Shown: positions 43,660 through 52,791 of the stretch, one piece after another | How the letters are laid out: every line of letters starts with the position of its first letter | Numbering within the stretch: position 1 is the first letter of the stretch | Assembly (NCBI GenBank): GCA_965279355.1 | Contig: OZ257155.1 | Location: forward strand, 3,596,001 to 3,660,000 | Direction: 5' to 3' | DNA: 64,000 nucleotides | From: G965279355 sp965279355 | Lineage (GTDB): Bacteria > Pseudomonadota > Alphaproteobacteria > CACIAM-22H2 | Position numbers and translations under genes: made by a program | Notes under the pieces: generated by a model | Told to the model about the DNA's origin: nothing | What the model saw: only the letters and a program-made list of their open reading frames with translations | Databases searched by the model: none

Positions 43660-44115
43660 ATGGAACCCGGCGAGCCAGGCGCTAAAAGCCCGCTCCCTCA
43701 TGACCGGTCGGCGTTTCGCCGTGACGACGGGCGCGGCAGCATCTCCCTGGCAGTCGAGCGCGGAATTCTCTGGGTGCTTGTCGAAAACGAGCCCGTCGGA
43801 GATACGTTCGTCCAATGTTTTCACGACGCGCTCGAAACCGGGCTGATCACGACCAGCATGCCGACGCTCGTCGATGCCCGGCGTTTCCGCGGGACCGTCG
43901 ACTGGAAGGCGATGGAGACGCTGAGCAGGCTTGCGCCGTGGGGAGCGGGTGGCTCCCGCGTTGCCTATGTGTCCGAGGACCGCTTCTTTTCGTTGCTGAC
44001 CCGCGCGGTTGCCGCCCTGTTTCCGGCATCCCGCCATCGGCCGTTCTTGCGCGTGGAGGCGGCGCTTGAGTGGCTGCGGGATGTCTCGGGTACAGCGGCG
44101 AGCGCGCCGCGCTAG
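43660..44115 (+). CDS. Hypothetical protein, possibly STAS/SpoIIAA-like
   Basis: I do not recognise this 151-residue protein with certainty. After a polar start of 25 residues it alternates strands and helices: ISLAVERGILWVLVEN, a helix, TSMPTLVDARRFRGTVDWKA, SRVAYVSEDRFFSLL and a last helix EAALEWLRD. That order resembles STAS/SpoIIAA-like proteins of alphaproteobacteria, which often have VDxRxFxGxxD in the middle. It starts 29 bases after sdhB and may be in the same transcript. Function unknown. Confidence 0.65.
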   Translation: MEPGEPGAKSPLPHDRSAFRRDDGRGSISLAVERGILWVLVENEPVGDTFVQCFHDALETGLITTSMPTLVDARRFRGTVDWKAMETLSRLAPWGAGGSRVAYVSEDRFFSLLTRAVAALFPASRHRPFLRVEAALEWLRDVSGTAASAPR

Positions 44116-44285
44116 AAACCGTTATCGTTCGCATAGTGCCTGGTGCATCGCTTCGCCTGCGACGCACTCTCATGCGTGCGTATTTTCCCCTATCTCCTTT
44201 ATCCAACTGATACGCTAAATCGACGTCGGGGGAGAAATTGACGGCGCGCGTTTTGTCGCACGCGTGCGGACTGAAGGTCTTGGCT

Positions 44286-46931
44286 ATGCTTCTCGGCTCT
44301 TCCCGTCGCGATGAATTTCTCTTTCGCTGGCGCGCCTATCTTCCGTATCTGCTGGTTCTTCCGTTACTTCTGGCCATTCCTGAATCCGGCTGGGTTGAGC
44401 GTCGCCTTGGTGATGCGCTCGAGATGGGTTGGGATGTACTGTCGGCGTTCATTGCGTTTGCCGGTCTCGTTCTGCGCATGGCAACAGCCGGGTACTTACC
44501 CGCGAACACGGACAGGCGCGCAACCCGGAGCCTGACCGTGACGGGCCTCTATTCGGTCGTCCGTCATCCGCTTTATCTTGGCAATTTTTTCATTCTGCTC
44601 GGGCTGGCCCTGTCGACGCATGTCTGGTGGACGATTCTGCTGACGTTGGGCGCGTCGTGTTTCTTCTACACGCACGTTGCCGCCGCCGAGGAGGCGCGTC
44701 TTGCTGAGCGCATCGGGGCACCCTACGCCGCGTGGCGGGCGCATACGCCAGCATTCCTTCCGGATTTTCACCGGTGGCGCAGTACGACGGAATTCTCGTT
44801 CCGCCGGGCGCTCCGCAGCGAGCAGTCGACTGCATTCCGGCTGATCGCCGCTCTGGTCGCGATTGAATTCGCGACAGACCTTCTGGGTGAAGGGGAACCC
44901 GCTGGGGCCATTCTTGCCGGCGATGTTTACTGGCTGTGGCTTCTTGCCGTTGGCGTCATGGCCTGGGGCGCGCTGCTTGCGCTTGATCGGCGGGTTCCGC
45001 GGCGAGTGCGGTTTTGGCTTTCCTGCCTGATCTGTTTTGTCGTTCTTGAGCAGATTGTGCGGGTTGCCCTGCTGGGCTGGTCGATCGGTATTGAGTTCAA
45101 TTGGACGCGGCAGCTGCTGCACACGCTGCCGATCGGCGCCCTTGACGACATCATGACCGGTCTTGTCCTTGCGGCGCCGTTTCTGGTCGGGCTTTATCTT
45201 TTTCCCCGCCTGCTCGCGCGGCGGTTTGCCGGTTATGCGGCGAACATGCTGTTGTTTGTCCTGCTGCTTGCGTTGACCTTCACCGCGGCGGCGGAGCTGA
45301 CCTTCTGGGGCGAGTTCGACGGCCGCTTTAACAGCATCGCGGTCAACTACCTGATCTTTCCGCGCGAAGTAATCGGCAATATCGGCCAATCGTTCAATCT
45401 CGCGATGCTGCTGCCGCTGGTCGGTGCCGTGGCGCTTGCTCTGTTCTTCGCGTTGCGGCCTCTGCTCATGAGCGCACTGGCCGACGACATTGTGCCTGGG
45501 GAACGCCGGCGGGGCTTCATCATCGCTGGTGTCTCGCTGGCAATTGGCGTCGCGGCTGCGACCGTCAACCCAACCGAGATTTTCGCCGATCGCACCATCA
45601 ACGAGGTGGCCAAGAACGGTTTCCATAGCTTCGTTCGCGCGGCGGTGACCAACGATCAACGTTATGAGGGAATTTATCTCGGCCTGCCCGAGCCCGAGGC
45701 GCAGGCTCTCATACGCAGGATGGTGACGCAGGACAACACGACGCTCCTCAAGCCTGAAAGCGAGCCCGGCCTGTGGCGTCGTGTCGATAACGGCGCGGTG
45801 CCCCGCAAGCTGAACGTGGTGATGATCCTCAATGAATCGTTCGGATCGACATATGTCGACGGTCTCGACAACCGCCGTAGCGAAAGCATTTCGCCGCGGC
45901 TGACCGCGATGGCCAAGGATGGATTGTTTTTCACCAATGTTTACGCGACCGGCAACCGGACCGTGCGCGCGCTGGAATCCGTCTTTACGTCGTTCCCGCC
46001 CATTCCCGGCGTCTCAACAGCCCGTCGGCCGAACTCCGAAGGGATGAATTCGTTGCCGTTTCTTCTGAAGCGACATGGCTATCAGACGGCATTTCTTTAC
46101 GCCGGACGCGGTGCGTTCGACAATATGGGGCATTTCTGGTCGACGGTTGGCTTCGACAAGGTCTGGGATCAGGGCGATATCGCCGATCAGGGCTTCACCA
46201 CGATCTGGGGCGTTGCCGACGAGTATCTCTATGGTGAAGCGCTCAACCGTCTCGACGCGCTCACGCAGGCCGGCGCGCCCGTCTATCTGTCGATGCTGAC
46301 GGTTTCCAACCACCGCCCTTTTACGTATCCGGCTGGCAGGATCGACAAAGATCCGGGGCTGAAGCGCAGCGAAAACGCCGCAACCTATTCCGACTGGGCC
46401 TTTGGAGATTTCATCGAGCGGGCGCGAGGCAGGCCGTGGTTTCGTGACACCATTTTTGTCTTCATGGGCGATCACGGGCCCCGCGTCTATGGCGCGGCAC
46501 AGGTGCCGGTGCCGTCCTATCGCATTCCGTTGCTGTTCTATGCGCCGTCTCACATTGCCGGGGAGCGGAATCCCGTGCTGGGCTCGAATATGGATGTGGC
46601 GCCGACTCTGATGGGACTGCTTGGCATCAGCTACGACAGCCCGTTTTTCGGCGTGGATTTACGGCGTGTGCCCGAGGGCCGGGGCCGCGTGACGATGGAG
46701 CATAATTTTTCCGTGGCGCTCGGTGACGGTCACGACGTCGCCATGCTTCTGCCCCGCCGGGATTCGCGCGGTTATGCCATGCAGATAGGTCCTGGCGAAC
46801 TGCGGCCATTGCCGGCGGCCGATCCTGAGCTCCTGCGCCGCACCATCGCCTTGATCCAGACGGCCCATTATATGTTCTATCGCCACCAGTATCATGAGCT
46901 GGGCGAGTCGGTTGCCGTTGCCGGCCGGTGA
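44286..46931 (+). CDS. Fusion: PEMT/ICMT-type methyltransferase plus LtaS/MdoB-type phosphoglycerol transferase
   Basis: Counted from ATG 44286 (881 residues; a TTG at 44238 would add 16). Residues about 10-160 are a membrane methyltransferase of the phospholipid/isoprenylcysteine methyltransferase type: TVTGLYSVVRHPLYLGNFF at about 84-102 and EEARLAERIGAPYAAW at about 135-150. Then come about six more helices, and residues 510-800 are an alkaline-phosphatase-fold transferase like LtaS and MdoB: metal ligand Glu517 in ILNESFGS, the catalytic Thr559 in TGNRTVRALES, NHRPF at about 675 and GDHG at 728-731. MdoB/LtaS enzymes move glycerol phosphate from phosphatidylglycerol to periplasmic or surface glycans. 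I know no enzyme with both parts. A GDPD gene follows. Confidence 0.85.
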   Translation: MLLGSSRRDEFLFRWRAYLPYLLVLPLLLAIPESGWVERRLGDALEMGWDVLSAFIAFAGLVLRMATAGYLPANTDRRATRSLTVTGLYSVVRHPLYLGNFFILLGLALSTHVWWTILLTLGASCFFYTHVAAAEEARLAERIGAPYAAWRAHTPAFLPDFHRWRSTTEFSFRRALRSEQSTAFRLIAALVAIEFATDLLGEGEPAGAILAGDVYWLWLLAVGVMAWGALLALDRRVPRRVRFWLSCLICFVVLEQIVRVALLGWSIGIEFNWTRQLLHTLPIGALDDIMTGLVLAAPFLVGLYLFPRLLARRFAGYAANMLLFVLLLALTFTAAAELTFWGEFDGRFNSIAVNYLIFPREVIGNIGQSFNLAMLLPLVGAVALALFFALRPLLMSALADDIVPGERRRGFIIAGVSLAIGVAAATVNPTEIFADRTINEVAKNGFHSFVRAAVTNDQRYEGIYLGLPEPEAQALIRRMVTQDNTTLLKPESEPGLWRRVDNGAVPRKLNVVMILNESFGSTYVDGLDNRRSESISPRLTAMAKDGLFFTNVYATGNRTVRALESVFTSFPPIPGVSTARRPNSEGMNSLPFLLKRHGYQTAFLYAGRGAFDNMGHFWSTVGFDKVWDQGDIADQGFTTIWGVADEYLYGEALNRLDALTQAGAPVYLSMLTVSNHRPFTYPAGRIDKDPGLKRSENAATYSDWAFGDFIERARGRPWFRDTIFVFMGDHGPRVYGAAQVPVPSYRIPLLFYAPSHIAGERNPVLGSNMDVAPTLMGLLGISYDSPFFGVDLRRVPEGRGRVTMEHNFSVALGDGHDVAMLLPRRDSRGYAMQIGPGELRPLPAADPELLRRTIALIQTAHYMFYRHQYHELGESVAVAGR

Positions 46932-46975
46932 CACCGCGCTAGAAACTGTCATCAAGGGACGCCACATTTGGCAGA

Positions 46976-47941
46976 ATGAGACTGCCTCTTGTGATCCTCA
47001 CCATTGTGACCGCCGCCATGCCTGTCCAGGCCTTCGATCTGCAGGGTCATCGCGGCGCGAGCGGGCTGGCGCCGGAGAACACGCTGCCGGCCTTTGCGCA
47101 GGCGCTGTCGCTTGGCGTCGACACACTGGAGCTCGATGTCGGGCTGACCCGCGACAACGTCATCGTCATCGCGCATGACCGCCGGCTGAATGCCGATATC
47201 GCACGCGGTCCCGACGGCGCCTATGTGATCGCACCCGGCCCTGCCTTGCGCGCGCTTAGTCTGGATGAGGTGAAACGCTACGATGTCGGCGTGCTGCGGC
47301 CCGGCAGTGCCTATGCCGCGCTCTATCCGCAGCAGGCGGCGATGCCGCAAACCCGCATCCCGACCTTCGAAGAACTGGCGGCGCTGGTACGGCGCTCCGG
47401 CAATCAGACGGTCCGCTTCAATATCGAAACCAAACTCTCGCCGCTGGCACCCGACGAGACCGCCGATCCCGAGACGTTCACGACGGCGCTGATCAGGGTT
47501 CTGCGCGAGACAGGCCTCACGTCGCGGGCGGCGATCCAGTCCTTCGACTGGCGCACGCTGAAGGTCGCGCAGCGTCTCGCGCCGGAAATACCGACCGTGT
47601 GTCTCACGCAGGTCTCCGGCAACAACCCGACCGTCTACCCGGGTTCGCCTTGGACGGCCGGTTTCGATCTTGCCGAGCATGGCTCCGTGCCACGTCTTGT
47701 TAAGGCCGCCGGCTGCGCGGTGTGGTCGCCGTTTTTCCGCGACCTGACCGATCCGGCCCTCGCCGAAGCGAAGGCGCTCGGTCTTCGGACCGTCGTGTGG
47801 ACCGTCAACGAACCGCTCGACATGCTGGCGCTGATCGATCGCGGCGTCGATGGCATCATCGCCGACTATCCCGACCGCCTGCGGAGCGCACTCGCCACGC
47901 GCAACCGCCCCCTGCCGGTGCCCACGCCCGTCGCGCCTTAG
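46976..47941 (+). CDS. Exported glycerophosphodiester phosphodiesterase
   Basis: A 321-residue GDPD enzyme with a signal peptide (residues 1-19, ending MPVQA). Catalytic residues are visible: His25 and Glu34 in GHRGASGLAPENT, Glu52 and Asp54 in LELDV, His67 in IAHDRR and the late WTVNEPLDM. It splits glycerophosphodiesters to glycerol 3-phosphate and an alcohol in the periplasm. Its place after the phosphoglycerol transferase suggests recycling of glycerophosphate linked to membrane glycans. Confidence 0.93.
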   Translation: MRLPLVILTIVTAAMPVQAFDLQGHRGASGLAPENTLPAFAQALSLGVDTLELDVGLTRDNVIVIAHDRRLNADIARGPDGAYVIAPGPALRALSLDEVKRYDVGVLRPGSAYAALYPQQAAMPQTRIPTFEELAALVRRSGNQTVRFNIETKLSPLAPDETADPETFTTALIRVLRETGLTSRAAIQSFDWRTLKVAQRLAPEIPTVCLTQVSGNNPTVYPGSPWTAGFDLAEHGSVPRLVKAAGCAVWSPFFRDLTDPALAEAKALGLRTVVWTVNEPLDMLALIDRGVDGIIADYPDRLRSALATRNRPLPVPTPVAP

Positions 47942-47991
47942 CCACAGAGCGGATTGATGACAGAATCGGGCTTTGGTGCTTCACTGCGCCC

Positions 47992-48654
47992 ATGGCTGAT
48001 CTGCGCATCGGACTCGTCCACGCTCTTCCCGACTCTGTCGAGCCGGCCCGCCGCGCATTCGCGGAGCTGTGGCCCGAGGTCGACACGTTCAGCGTGCTCG
48101 ACGACGCGCTGGCCCGCGATCTCGCGACCGCCGGCGGCAAGACGACGATGGAGATCAACTCCCGCATCATCGATCTCGGCCGCTACGCCTATTCCGCGGG
48201 CGCCAAGGGCATCCTTTATTCCTGCTCGGCTTTTGGGCAGTCGATCAAGGCCGCCGCCATGCTGCTGCCGATCCCGGTGCTGCGCCCCAATGAAGCGGCG
48301 ATCGACGCGGCCATCGATGCCGGTCCGAGGATTACCGTGCTGTCGACCTTCGAGACCACCGCAACGTTGATCAAGGCTGAGATCGAAACGGCGGCCAAGG
48401 CGCGCAACCTGACCCCGACCGTCGATTCCCGCACGGTGCCGGGCGCTCTCGAGGCTCTGCAAGGCGGCCGACCCGAAGAACATGACGCGCTGATCGCCAA
48501 GGCGGCAGCCGAGCTACCGCCCTGCGATGTGCTGATGCTCTCGCAATTCTCGATGGCCCGGGCAGCGGCTGCGATCGCACCCGTCGAAGGTCGTCCGGTG
48601 ATGACGACACCGGGCAGCGGCGTGCAGAAACTGCGCCGACTGCTGAAGGCCTAA
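47992..48654 (+). CDS. Asp/Glu racemase-superfamily protein
   Basis: The 220-residue protein has the superfamily fold with one candidate catalytic cysteine (Cys78 region, ILYSCSAFGQSIKA). The second cysteine position, expected in a racemase, reads MLSQFSMARAA with Ser. So it may not racemise; a decarboxylase, isomerase or lyase activity is possible. No clear Shine-Dalgarno sequence precedes the ATG. It ends overlapping by four bases with the convergent EamA gene. The AMDase-like protein at 2679 is a distant relative. Confidence 0.75.
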   Translation: MADLRIGLVHALPDSVEPARRAFAELWPEVDTFSVLDDALARDLATAGGKTTMEINSRIIDLGRYAYSAGAKGILYSCSAFGQSIKAAAMLLPIPVLRPNEAAIDAAIDAGPRITVLSTFETTATLIKAEIETAAKARNLTPTVDSRTVPGALEALQGGRPEEHDALIAKAAAELPPCDVLMLSQFSMARAAAAIAPVEGRPVMTTPGSGVQKLRRLLKA

Positions 48655-49541
48655 GCACTCTTCTTCCGGCTGGTGAGCAGCGTGTCGAGCGCGGTCAGCA
48701 GGATCAGCGCCATCCCGACGACACCGATCAGCGTCGGTACGTCCCCGAACCAGAAATATCCGATGGCGATGGAGGCCGGCAGTCGCACGAAATCGAGCGG
48801 GGCGACCCGTGTGAAGCTGCCGTAGTAGTAGGCGCGCGCCAGGAAGTTCTGGGCAACGAAGAACATCACGCCGGTGCCGGCCAGCGCCGGCCACTGATGC
48901 AGGGCCGGCGTCTGCCAGTCGAAGAGCACCAGCACGAAGCCCAGTAGCATCGACATGAACATGAAATGGAAGGCGACGTTGTAGGGATCGTCTTTTTCCA
49001 GAAGCCGCTTGACGGTCAACAGGGCAAAGCAGCCCAGCACGGCGCTGATCAGGGTCACGATCGCGCCGAGGCCGAAGATGCCGTCGCCGCTCGGCTGGGC
49101 GACGAGCAGCACGCCGCCGAACCCCGTCAGCACCGCCAGCACCAGGCGCGGCGTCACGCGATCGCCGAGCACAAGCACGCCAAGCACCAGCGACCACAGC
49201 GGGAGCGTGAAAGAGAGCGCCACGGCATCGCCAAGCGGCAGCCGGTGCAGGCCGTAGATGAAGCAGATCAGGCTCGCGTAGCCGACGGCGCCGCGCCAGA
49301 CATGGCCCCAGGGTTGCGTCGTCTTGAGAAAGCGGATGCCGCGCCGCGCGATCATCGGCAGGAAGCACAGCACCGCGAACAGGCTGCGCCAGAAGCCAAT
49401 CACCGGCTCGGACAGCTCGTAGGTCAGGTGCTTGATGATCGCGAAGCCGACCGAGAAGCTCAGGCAGGCGGCGATCATGAATAGGGCGCCGCGATACTCG
49501 TCAGGCGCCCGGCGCGGCGCCGATGGTGTCGTCTCGTTCAC
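48651..49541 (-). CDS. EamA/DMT-family transporter
   Basis: A 296-residue protein with ten membrane helices and the EamA repeats (ALFMIAACLSFSVGFAIIKH and AQNFLARAYYYGSFTRVAPL). The family moves amino acids, sugars or metabolites; substrate unknown. It differs in sequence from the EamA protein at 21280. It is convergent with the racemase-family gene and follows the DUF6494-like gene on the same strand. Confidence 0.88.
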   Translation of the reverse strand: MNETTPSAPRRAPDEYRGALFMIAACLSFSVGFAIIKHLTYELSEPVIGFWRSLFAVLCFLPMIARRGIRFLKTTQPWGHVWRGAVGYASLICFIYGLHRLPLGDAVALSFTLPLWSLVLGVLVLGDRVTPRLVLAVLTGFGGVLLVAQPSGDGIFGLGAIVTLISAVLGCFALLTVKRLLEKDDPYNVAFHFMFMSMLLGFVLVLFDWQTPALHQWPALAGTGVMFFVAQNFLARAYYYGSFTRVAPLDFVRLPASIAIGYFWFGDVPTLIGVVGMALILLTALDTLLTSRKKSA

Positions 49542-49559
49542 GAAGAGAAGCGACCGTGT

Positions 49560-49766
49560 TCAGCCGAGCGCGATCTCACCGTCGATCGTCTTGCTGAGGC
49601 CGATACCGTCAATCGTGAGATGTACCCGCGCTTTCAGGTGCTCGTTGCCCTTGAGCTTGCCGGATTTCACGGCGGTCCGGACGGCCTCCTCGATTTCCCG
49701 CTGGCTGGTCACCCCAACCACCTTGAGGAACTTGCGGATCTCCATATTGAAGGTTTCTTCGTTCAT
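49560..49766 (-). CDS. DUF6494-like small protein
   Basis: The 68-residue protein begins MNEETFNMEIRKFLKVVGV followed by TSQREIEEAV, the conserved start of a small proteobacterial family (DUF6494) of unknown function. The second half (ARVHLTIDGIGLSKTIDGEI) looks like two beta strands. GGAG lies seven bases before the ATG. No signal peptide or membrane segment. Confidence 0.8.
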   Translation of the reverse strand: MNEETFNMEIRKFLKVVGVTSQREIEEAVRTAVKSGKLKGNEHLKARVHLTIDGIGLSKTIDGEIALG

Positions 49767-49944
49767 CGGTGTGCTCCGGGTGACGGGGAAGGGTGCACCA
49801 TAACCGGCATAGGCTGCCGGCCGTCATGGCTTTTGCGGCTGTCACAGAGGCGTGAACCCGGCCGGTGGTCTGTAAGCCCCTATTTTGTAAAGGTTTTTCA
49901 GATGGGTGGGCGCGCGTGTGAGAGCGAGAATCTACACATGCGCT

Positions 49945-49959
49945 TGACAATCATTCGCA
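49945..49959. promoter_or_regulatory. Fur-box-like site 1 upstream of the iron receptor gene
   Basis: TGACAATCATTCGCA fits the 7-1-7 operator shape TGxxAATnATTxxCA of Fur-family iron regulators. The TTGACA inside it (49944-49949) could be the -35 hexamer, so a bound regulator would block the promoter. Two more sites of the same form are in this locus. Confidence 0.55.
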
Positions 49960-49972
49960 GATGCGGTGTTAG

Positions 49973-49987
49973 TGATAACTATTCGCA
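49973..49987. promoter_or_regulatory. Fur-box-like site 2 upstream of the iron receptor gene
   Basis: TGATAACTATTCGCA, 28 bases after site 1, overlaps the region where the -10 and start of transcription are expected, 20 bases before the ATG. It shares TGA-N-AA and ATTCGCA with site 1. Confidence 0.55.
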
Positions 49988-50007
49988 TTTCCCCGGGAGA
50001 GACCTCG

Positions 50008-51021
50008 ATGAAGATTGCTCGTCTGCTTGCCACCGCCGCCCTGGTGCTGACCAGCGGTGCCGCCTTGGCGCAGGAAGTGAACGTCTATAACGGGCGCCAC
50101 TACAATACCGACCGCGCCATCTATGACGGCTTCACCAAGCAGACCGGCATCAAGGTCAACATCATCGAAGGCGATGCCGACCAGCTGATCCAGCGCATCA
50201 AGAGTGAAGGCGCCAACTCCCCGGCCGATGTCCTGATTACCGTCGACGCTGGCCGCCTCGCCGCAGCGACGCGCGAAAACATCTTTCAGCCGGTGCGCAG
50301 CGCCGTGCTGGAGCAGGCTGTACCCGCCGCGTTCCGCGAGCCGAACGGCCTGTGGTACGGCATGGCCATGCGTGCCCGCGTGCTGGTCTACAGCACAGAC
50401 CGCGTAAAGCGCGAGCAGCTCTCGACCTACGAGGATCTCGCCGATCCCAAGTGGAAGAACAAGATCGTCGTCCGCTCCGGCACGCATATCTACAACGTCA
50501 GCCTGATGGGCTCGATCATCGCCGCCAACGGCGAAGCGAAGGCCGAAGAATGGGCCAAGGGCCTGGTCGCCAATTTCGCCCGTGCGCCCAAGGGCGGCGA
50601 TACCGATCAGATCAAGGCGGTGGCGGCCGGTGAGGCCGATATCGCGATCTCCAACACCTATTACCTCGCGCGCCTGGTGGCGTCGCAGAAGCCGGAAGAT
50701 CAGGCAGTGGTGGCCAAACTCGGCGTGTTCTTCCCGAACCAGGCCGGTCGCGGCACGCATGCGAATGTGTCCGGTGCCGGTGTTGTCGCCACGGCAAAGA
50801 ACAAGGATAACGCCATCAAGTTGCTCGAATACATGGCCGGTCCCGACGCGCAGCGTTATTTCGCGGATTCCTCGATGGAGTTCCCGATCAACCGCAGCGT
50901 GAAAGCGCACCCGGTCCTCGCCGATTTCGGCGACTTCAAGATCGACAGCATCAACGCCGCTTCCTACGCCAACCTGAACCGGCAGGCGCTGATGATCATG
51001 GACCGCGCCGGCTGGAAATAA
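50008..51021 (+). CDS. fbpA: Iron(III) ABC transporter, periplasmic binding protein
   Basis: The 337-residue receptor has a signal peptide (1-21, ending GAALA before QEVNVYNGR). The FbpA/FutA iron site is visible: YNGRHYNTD at 27-35 and the tyrosine pair Tyr218-Tyr219 in SNTYYLAR, which bind ferric iron. GGGAGAG lies before the chosen ATG. Two Fur-box-like sites lie in the promoter. The permease and ATPase genes follow but in a different orientation. The gene symbol is used in the family sense. Confidence 0.9.
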   Translation: MKIARLLATAALVLTSGAALAQEVNVYNGRHYNTDRAIYDGFTKQTGIKVNIIEGDADQLIQRIKSEGANSPADVLITVDAGRLAAATRENIFQPVRSAVLEQAVPAAFREPNGLWYGMAMRARVLVYSTDRVKREQLSTYEDLADPKWKNKIVVRSGTHIYNVSLMGSIIAANGEAKAEEWAKGLVANFARAPKGGDTDQIKAVAAGEADIAISNTYYLARLVASQKPEDQAVVAKLGVFFPNQAGRGTHANVSGAGVVATAKNKDNAIKLLEYMAGPDAQRYFADSSMEFPINRSVKAHPVLADFGDFKIDSINAASYANLNRQALMIMDRAGWK

Positions 51022-51048
51022 GCCGCGCCGTTTCTTCGGATCAGAAAG

Positions 51049-51082
51049 ATCCCGGTCGCTGTCTCAGCGGCCGGGATTTTTT
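51049..51082 (+). terminator. Rho-independent terminator after the iron receptor gene
   Basis: ATCCCGGTCGCT-GTCTC-AGCGGCCGGGAT gives 12 pairs with one G-T pair, followed by TTTTTTAT. It overlaps the stop codon of the convergent permease gene at 51064. Confidence 0.92.
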
Positions 51083-52731
51083 ATTTGCCGGGCGAGGATG
51101 ATCGCCGGCACAAGCCCGACCGCGACGATCATGAGGGCCGGGATGGCGGCGCCATCGAGCTGCTCGGTGGTGGCCTGGCGGAACACTTCGACCGCCAGCG
51201 TGTCGAAGTTGAACGGCCGCAGGATCATCGTCGCGGGCAGTTCCTTCAGCACGTCGGCGGCGACCAGCACCAGCGCCACGGCCATGTGCGGCCGCAGCAG
51301 CGGCAGATAGATCCGGCGAAGGACACCTGCCGGAGTCTCGCCGAGGGTGCGCGCTGCCGCATCCAACTGCGTGCCGATCCGGTTGAATCCCGCATCGACG
51401 GCGCCGAAGCCGACCGCATAGAACCGCGCCGTCAGGCCGTACAGCACCGCGACCAGCGTTCCGCCCAGCACCAGGCCGGTGCCGTGGCCGGTCAGCGCGA
51501 AGACGGAGCGATCGACCAGATGATCGAACGCGCCGATGGCGATCAGCAGACCGACGGCAATGACAGCACCTGGCGTCGCATAGCCCAGCATGGCGGCGCG
51601 CGTGGCCAGCACCGCCACCTTGCTGCCGGACTGGCGGACGATCCAGGCAGCCAGCACCGCCAGAACGATCGTCGTGGCTCCGGCGAGCACGGCCAGAATC
51701 GCGCTGTTGCCCATCAGCACGAAGATGCGCGGCCATCCGAGTTCCGGCGGCTGTCCGAACGACAGATGCAGCAGCCAGAAGGCCGGGAAAACGAAACCCA
51801 GCAGAAGCGGGATGGCGCAGAACAGCGTCGCCGCCGCCGCATGCCAACCCTTGAGGCGGATCGGCGTGAGGTGCCGCTGGTGGCGCATCGCCGCGGCATT
51901 CTGTCCGGCGCCGCGGCTGGTCCGCTCCAGCACCACCACGATCAGCACGAAGGCGAGCAGGGCCAACGCAAGCTGCGCGGCCACTGCCTTGCTGTCGAAC
52001 GCGTACCAGGCGCGATAGACGCCAACGGTGAAGGTGTCGACGCCGAAATACATCACGGCGCCGAAATCGGCGAAGGCTTCCATCAGGCACAGCGCGCAGC
52101 CGGCGGCGATGGCCGGCCGCGCCATCGGCAGGGCCACGCGCAGGAACACCGATCCCGGCGGCCGGCCCAGCACGCGGGCCGCTTCGATCGCCGCGGCCGA
52201 CTGGGTGACGAAGGCGGTGCGGGCCAGCGCAAAGACATAAGGATAAAGAGTGAGGCCAAGCACGAGGGCGGCACCGCCGAGTGAGCGGATATCGGGAAAC
52301 CAGTAGTCGCCATGGCGCCAGCCGAAGAAATCGCGCAAGGCCGTCTGCACCGGCCCTGCGTATTGCAGCAGGTCGGTGTAGAGGAACGCCAGGATATAGG
52401 CGGGAAAGGCGAGCGGGAGGATCAGCGCCCACTCGAAGAGGCGATGGCCGGGAAATCGGTAAATGGCGAGCAGCCAGCCCGAAAGCGTGCCGATCGTGCC
52501 GGCGACGGCCAGCACGCCGATCCCCAGCAGCAGCGTGTTGGCGATGTAGTCTGACAGGACGGTCGAGGCGAGGTGGCGCCACAGGCCCTGGCTGTCGGCC
52601 GTGGCGGCCGGCAGCAACGCAAGAACGGGGGCTGCGATGAAGAGGGCAATGGCGATGGCCCCGAGCGCAGGGCCGCGGCCGCGACGGCGCGCGGCCCCAC
52701 CGATGGTTCTGATCTTAAGGTCTTCCAGCAC
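51064..52731 (-). CDS. fbpB: Iron(III) ABC transporter permease, two fused halves
   Basis: A 555-residue inner-membrane protein with about twelve helices made of two permease domains in one chain, as in FbpB/SfuB. Each half has the ATPase-contact loop: AARVLGRPPGSVFLRVALP (about residue 188 on) and AAARTLGETPAGVLRRIYLP (about residue 455 on). It transports ferric iron delivered by the binding protein into the cytoplasm. It is divergent from the ATPase gene, with a third Fur-box-like site between them. Confidence 0.9.
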   Translation of the reverse strand: MLEDLKIRTIGGAARRRGRGPALGAIAIALFIAAPVLALLPAATADSQGLWRHLASTVLSDYIANTLLLGIGVLAVAGTIGTLSGWLLAIYRFPGHRLFEWALILPLAFPAYILAFLYTDLLQYAGPVQTALRDFFGWRHGDYWFPDIRSLGGAALVLGLTLYPYVFALARTAFVTQSAAAIEAARVLGRPPGSVFLRVALPMARPAIAAGCALCLMEAFADFGAVMYFGVDTFTVGVYRAWYAFDSKAVAAQLALALLAFVLIVVVLERTSRGAGQNAAAMRHQRHLTPIRLKGWHAAAATLFCAIPLLLGFVFPAFWLLHLSFGQPPELGWPRIFVLMGNSAILAVLAGATTIVLAVLAAWIVRQSGSKVAVLATRAAMLGYATPGAVIAVGLLIAIGAFDHLVDRSVFALTGHGTGLVLGGTLVAVLYGLTARFYAVGFGAVDAGFNRIGTQLDAAARTLGETPAGVLRRIYLPLLRPHMAVALVLVAADVLKELPATMILRPFNFDTLAVEVFRQATTEQLDGAAIPALMIVAVGLVPAIILARQIKNPGR

Positions 52732-52791
52732 AGCCGCTTTTCCGCTGCGGCTATTTGTCTTGCCGACGCCGCTCCGGCCGTTTATCGCTTT

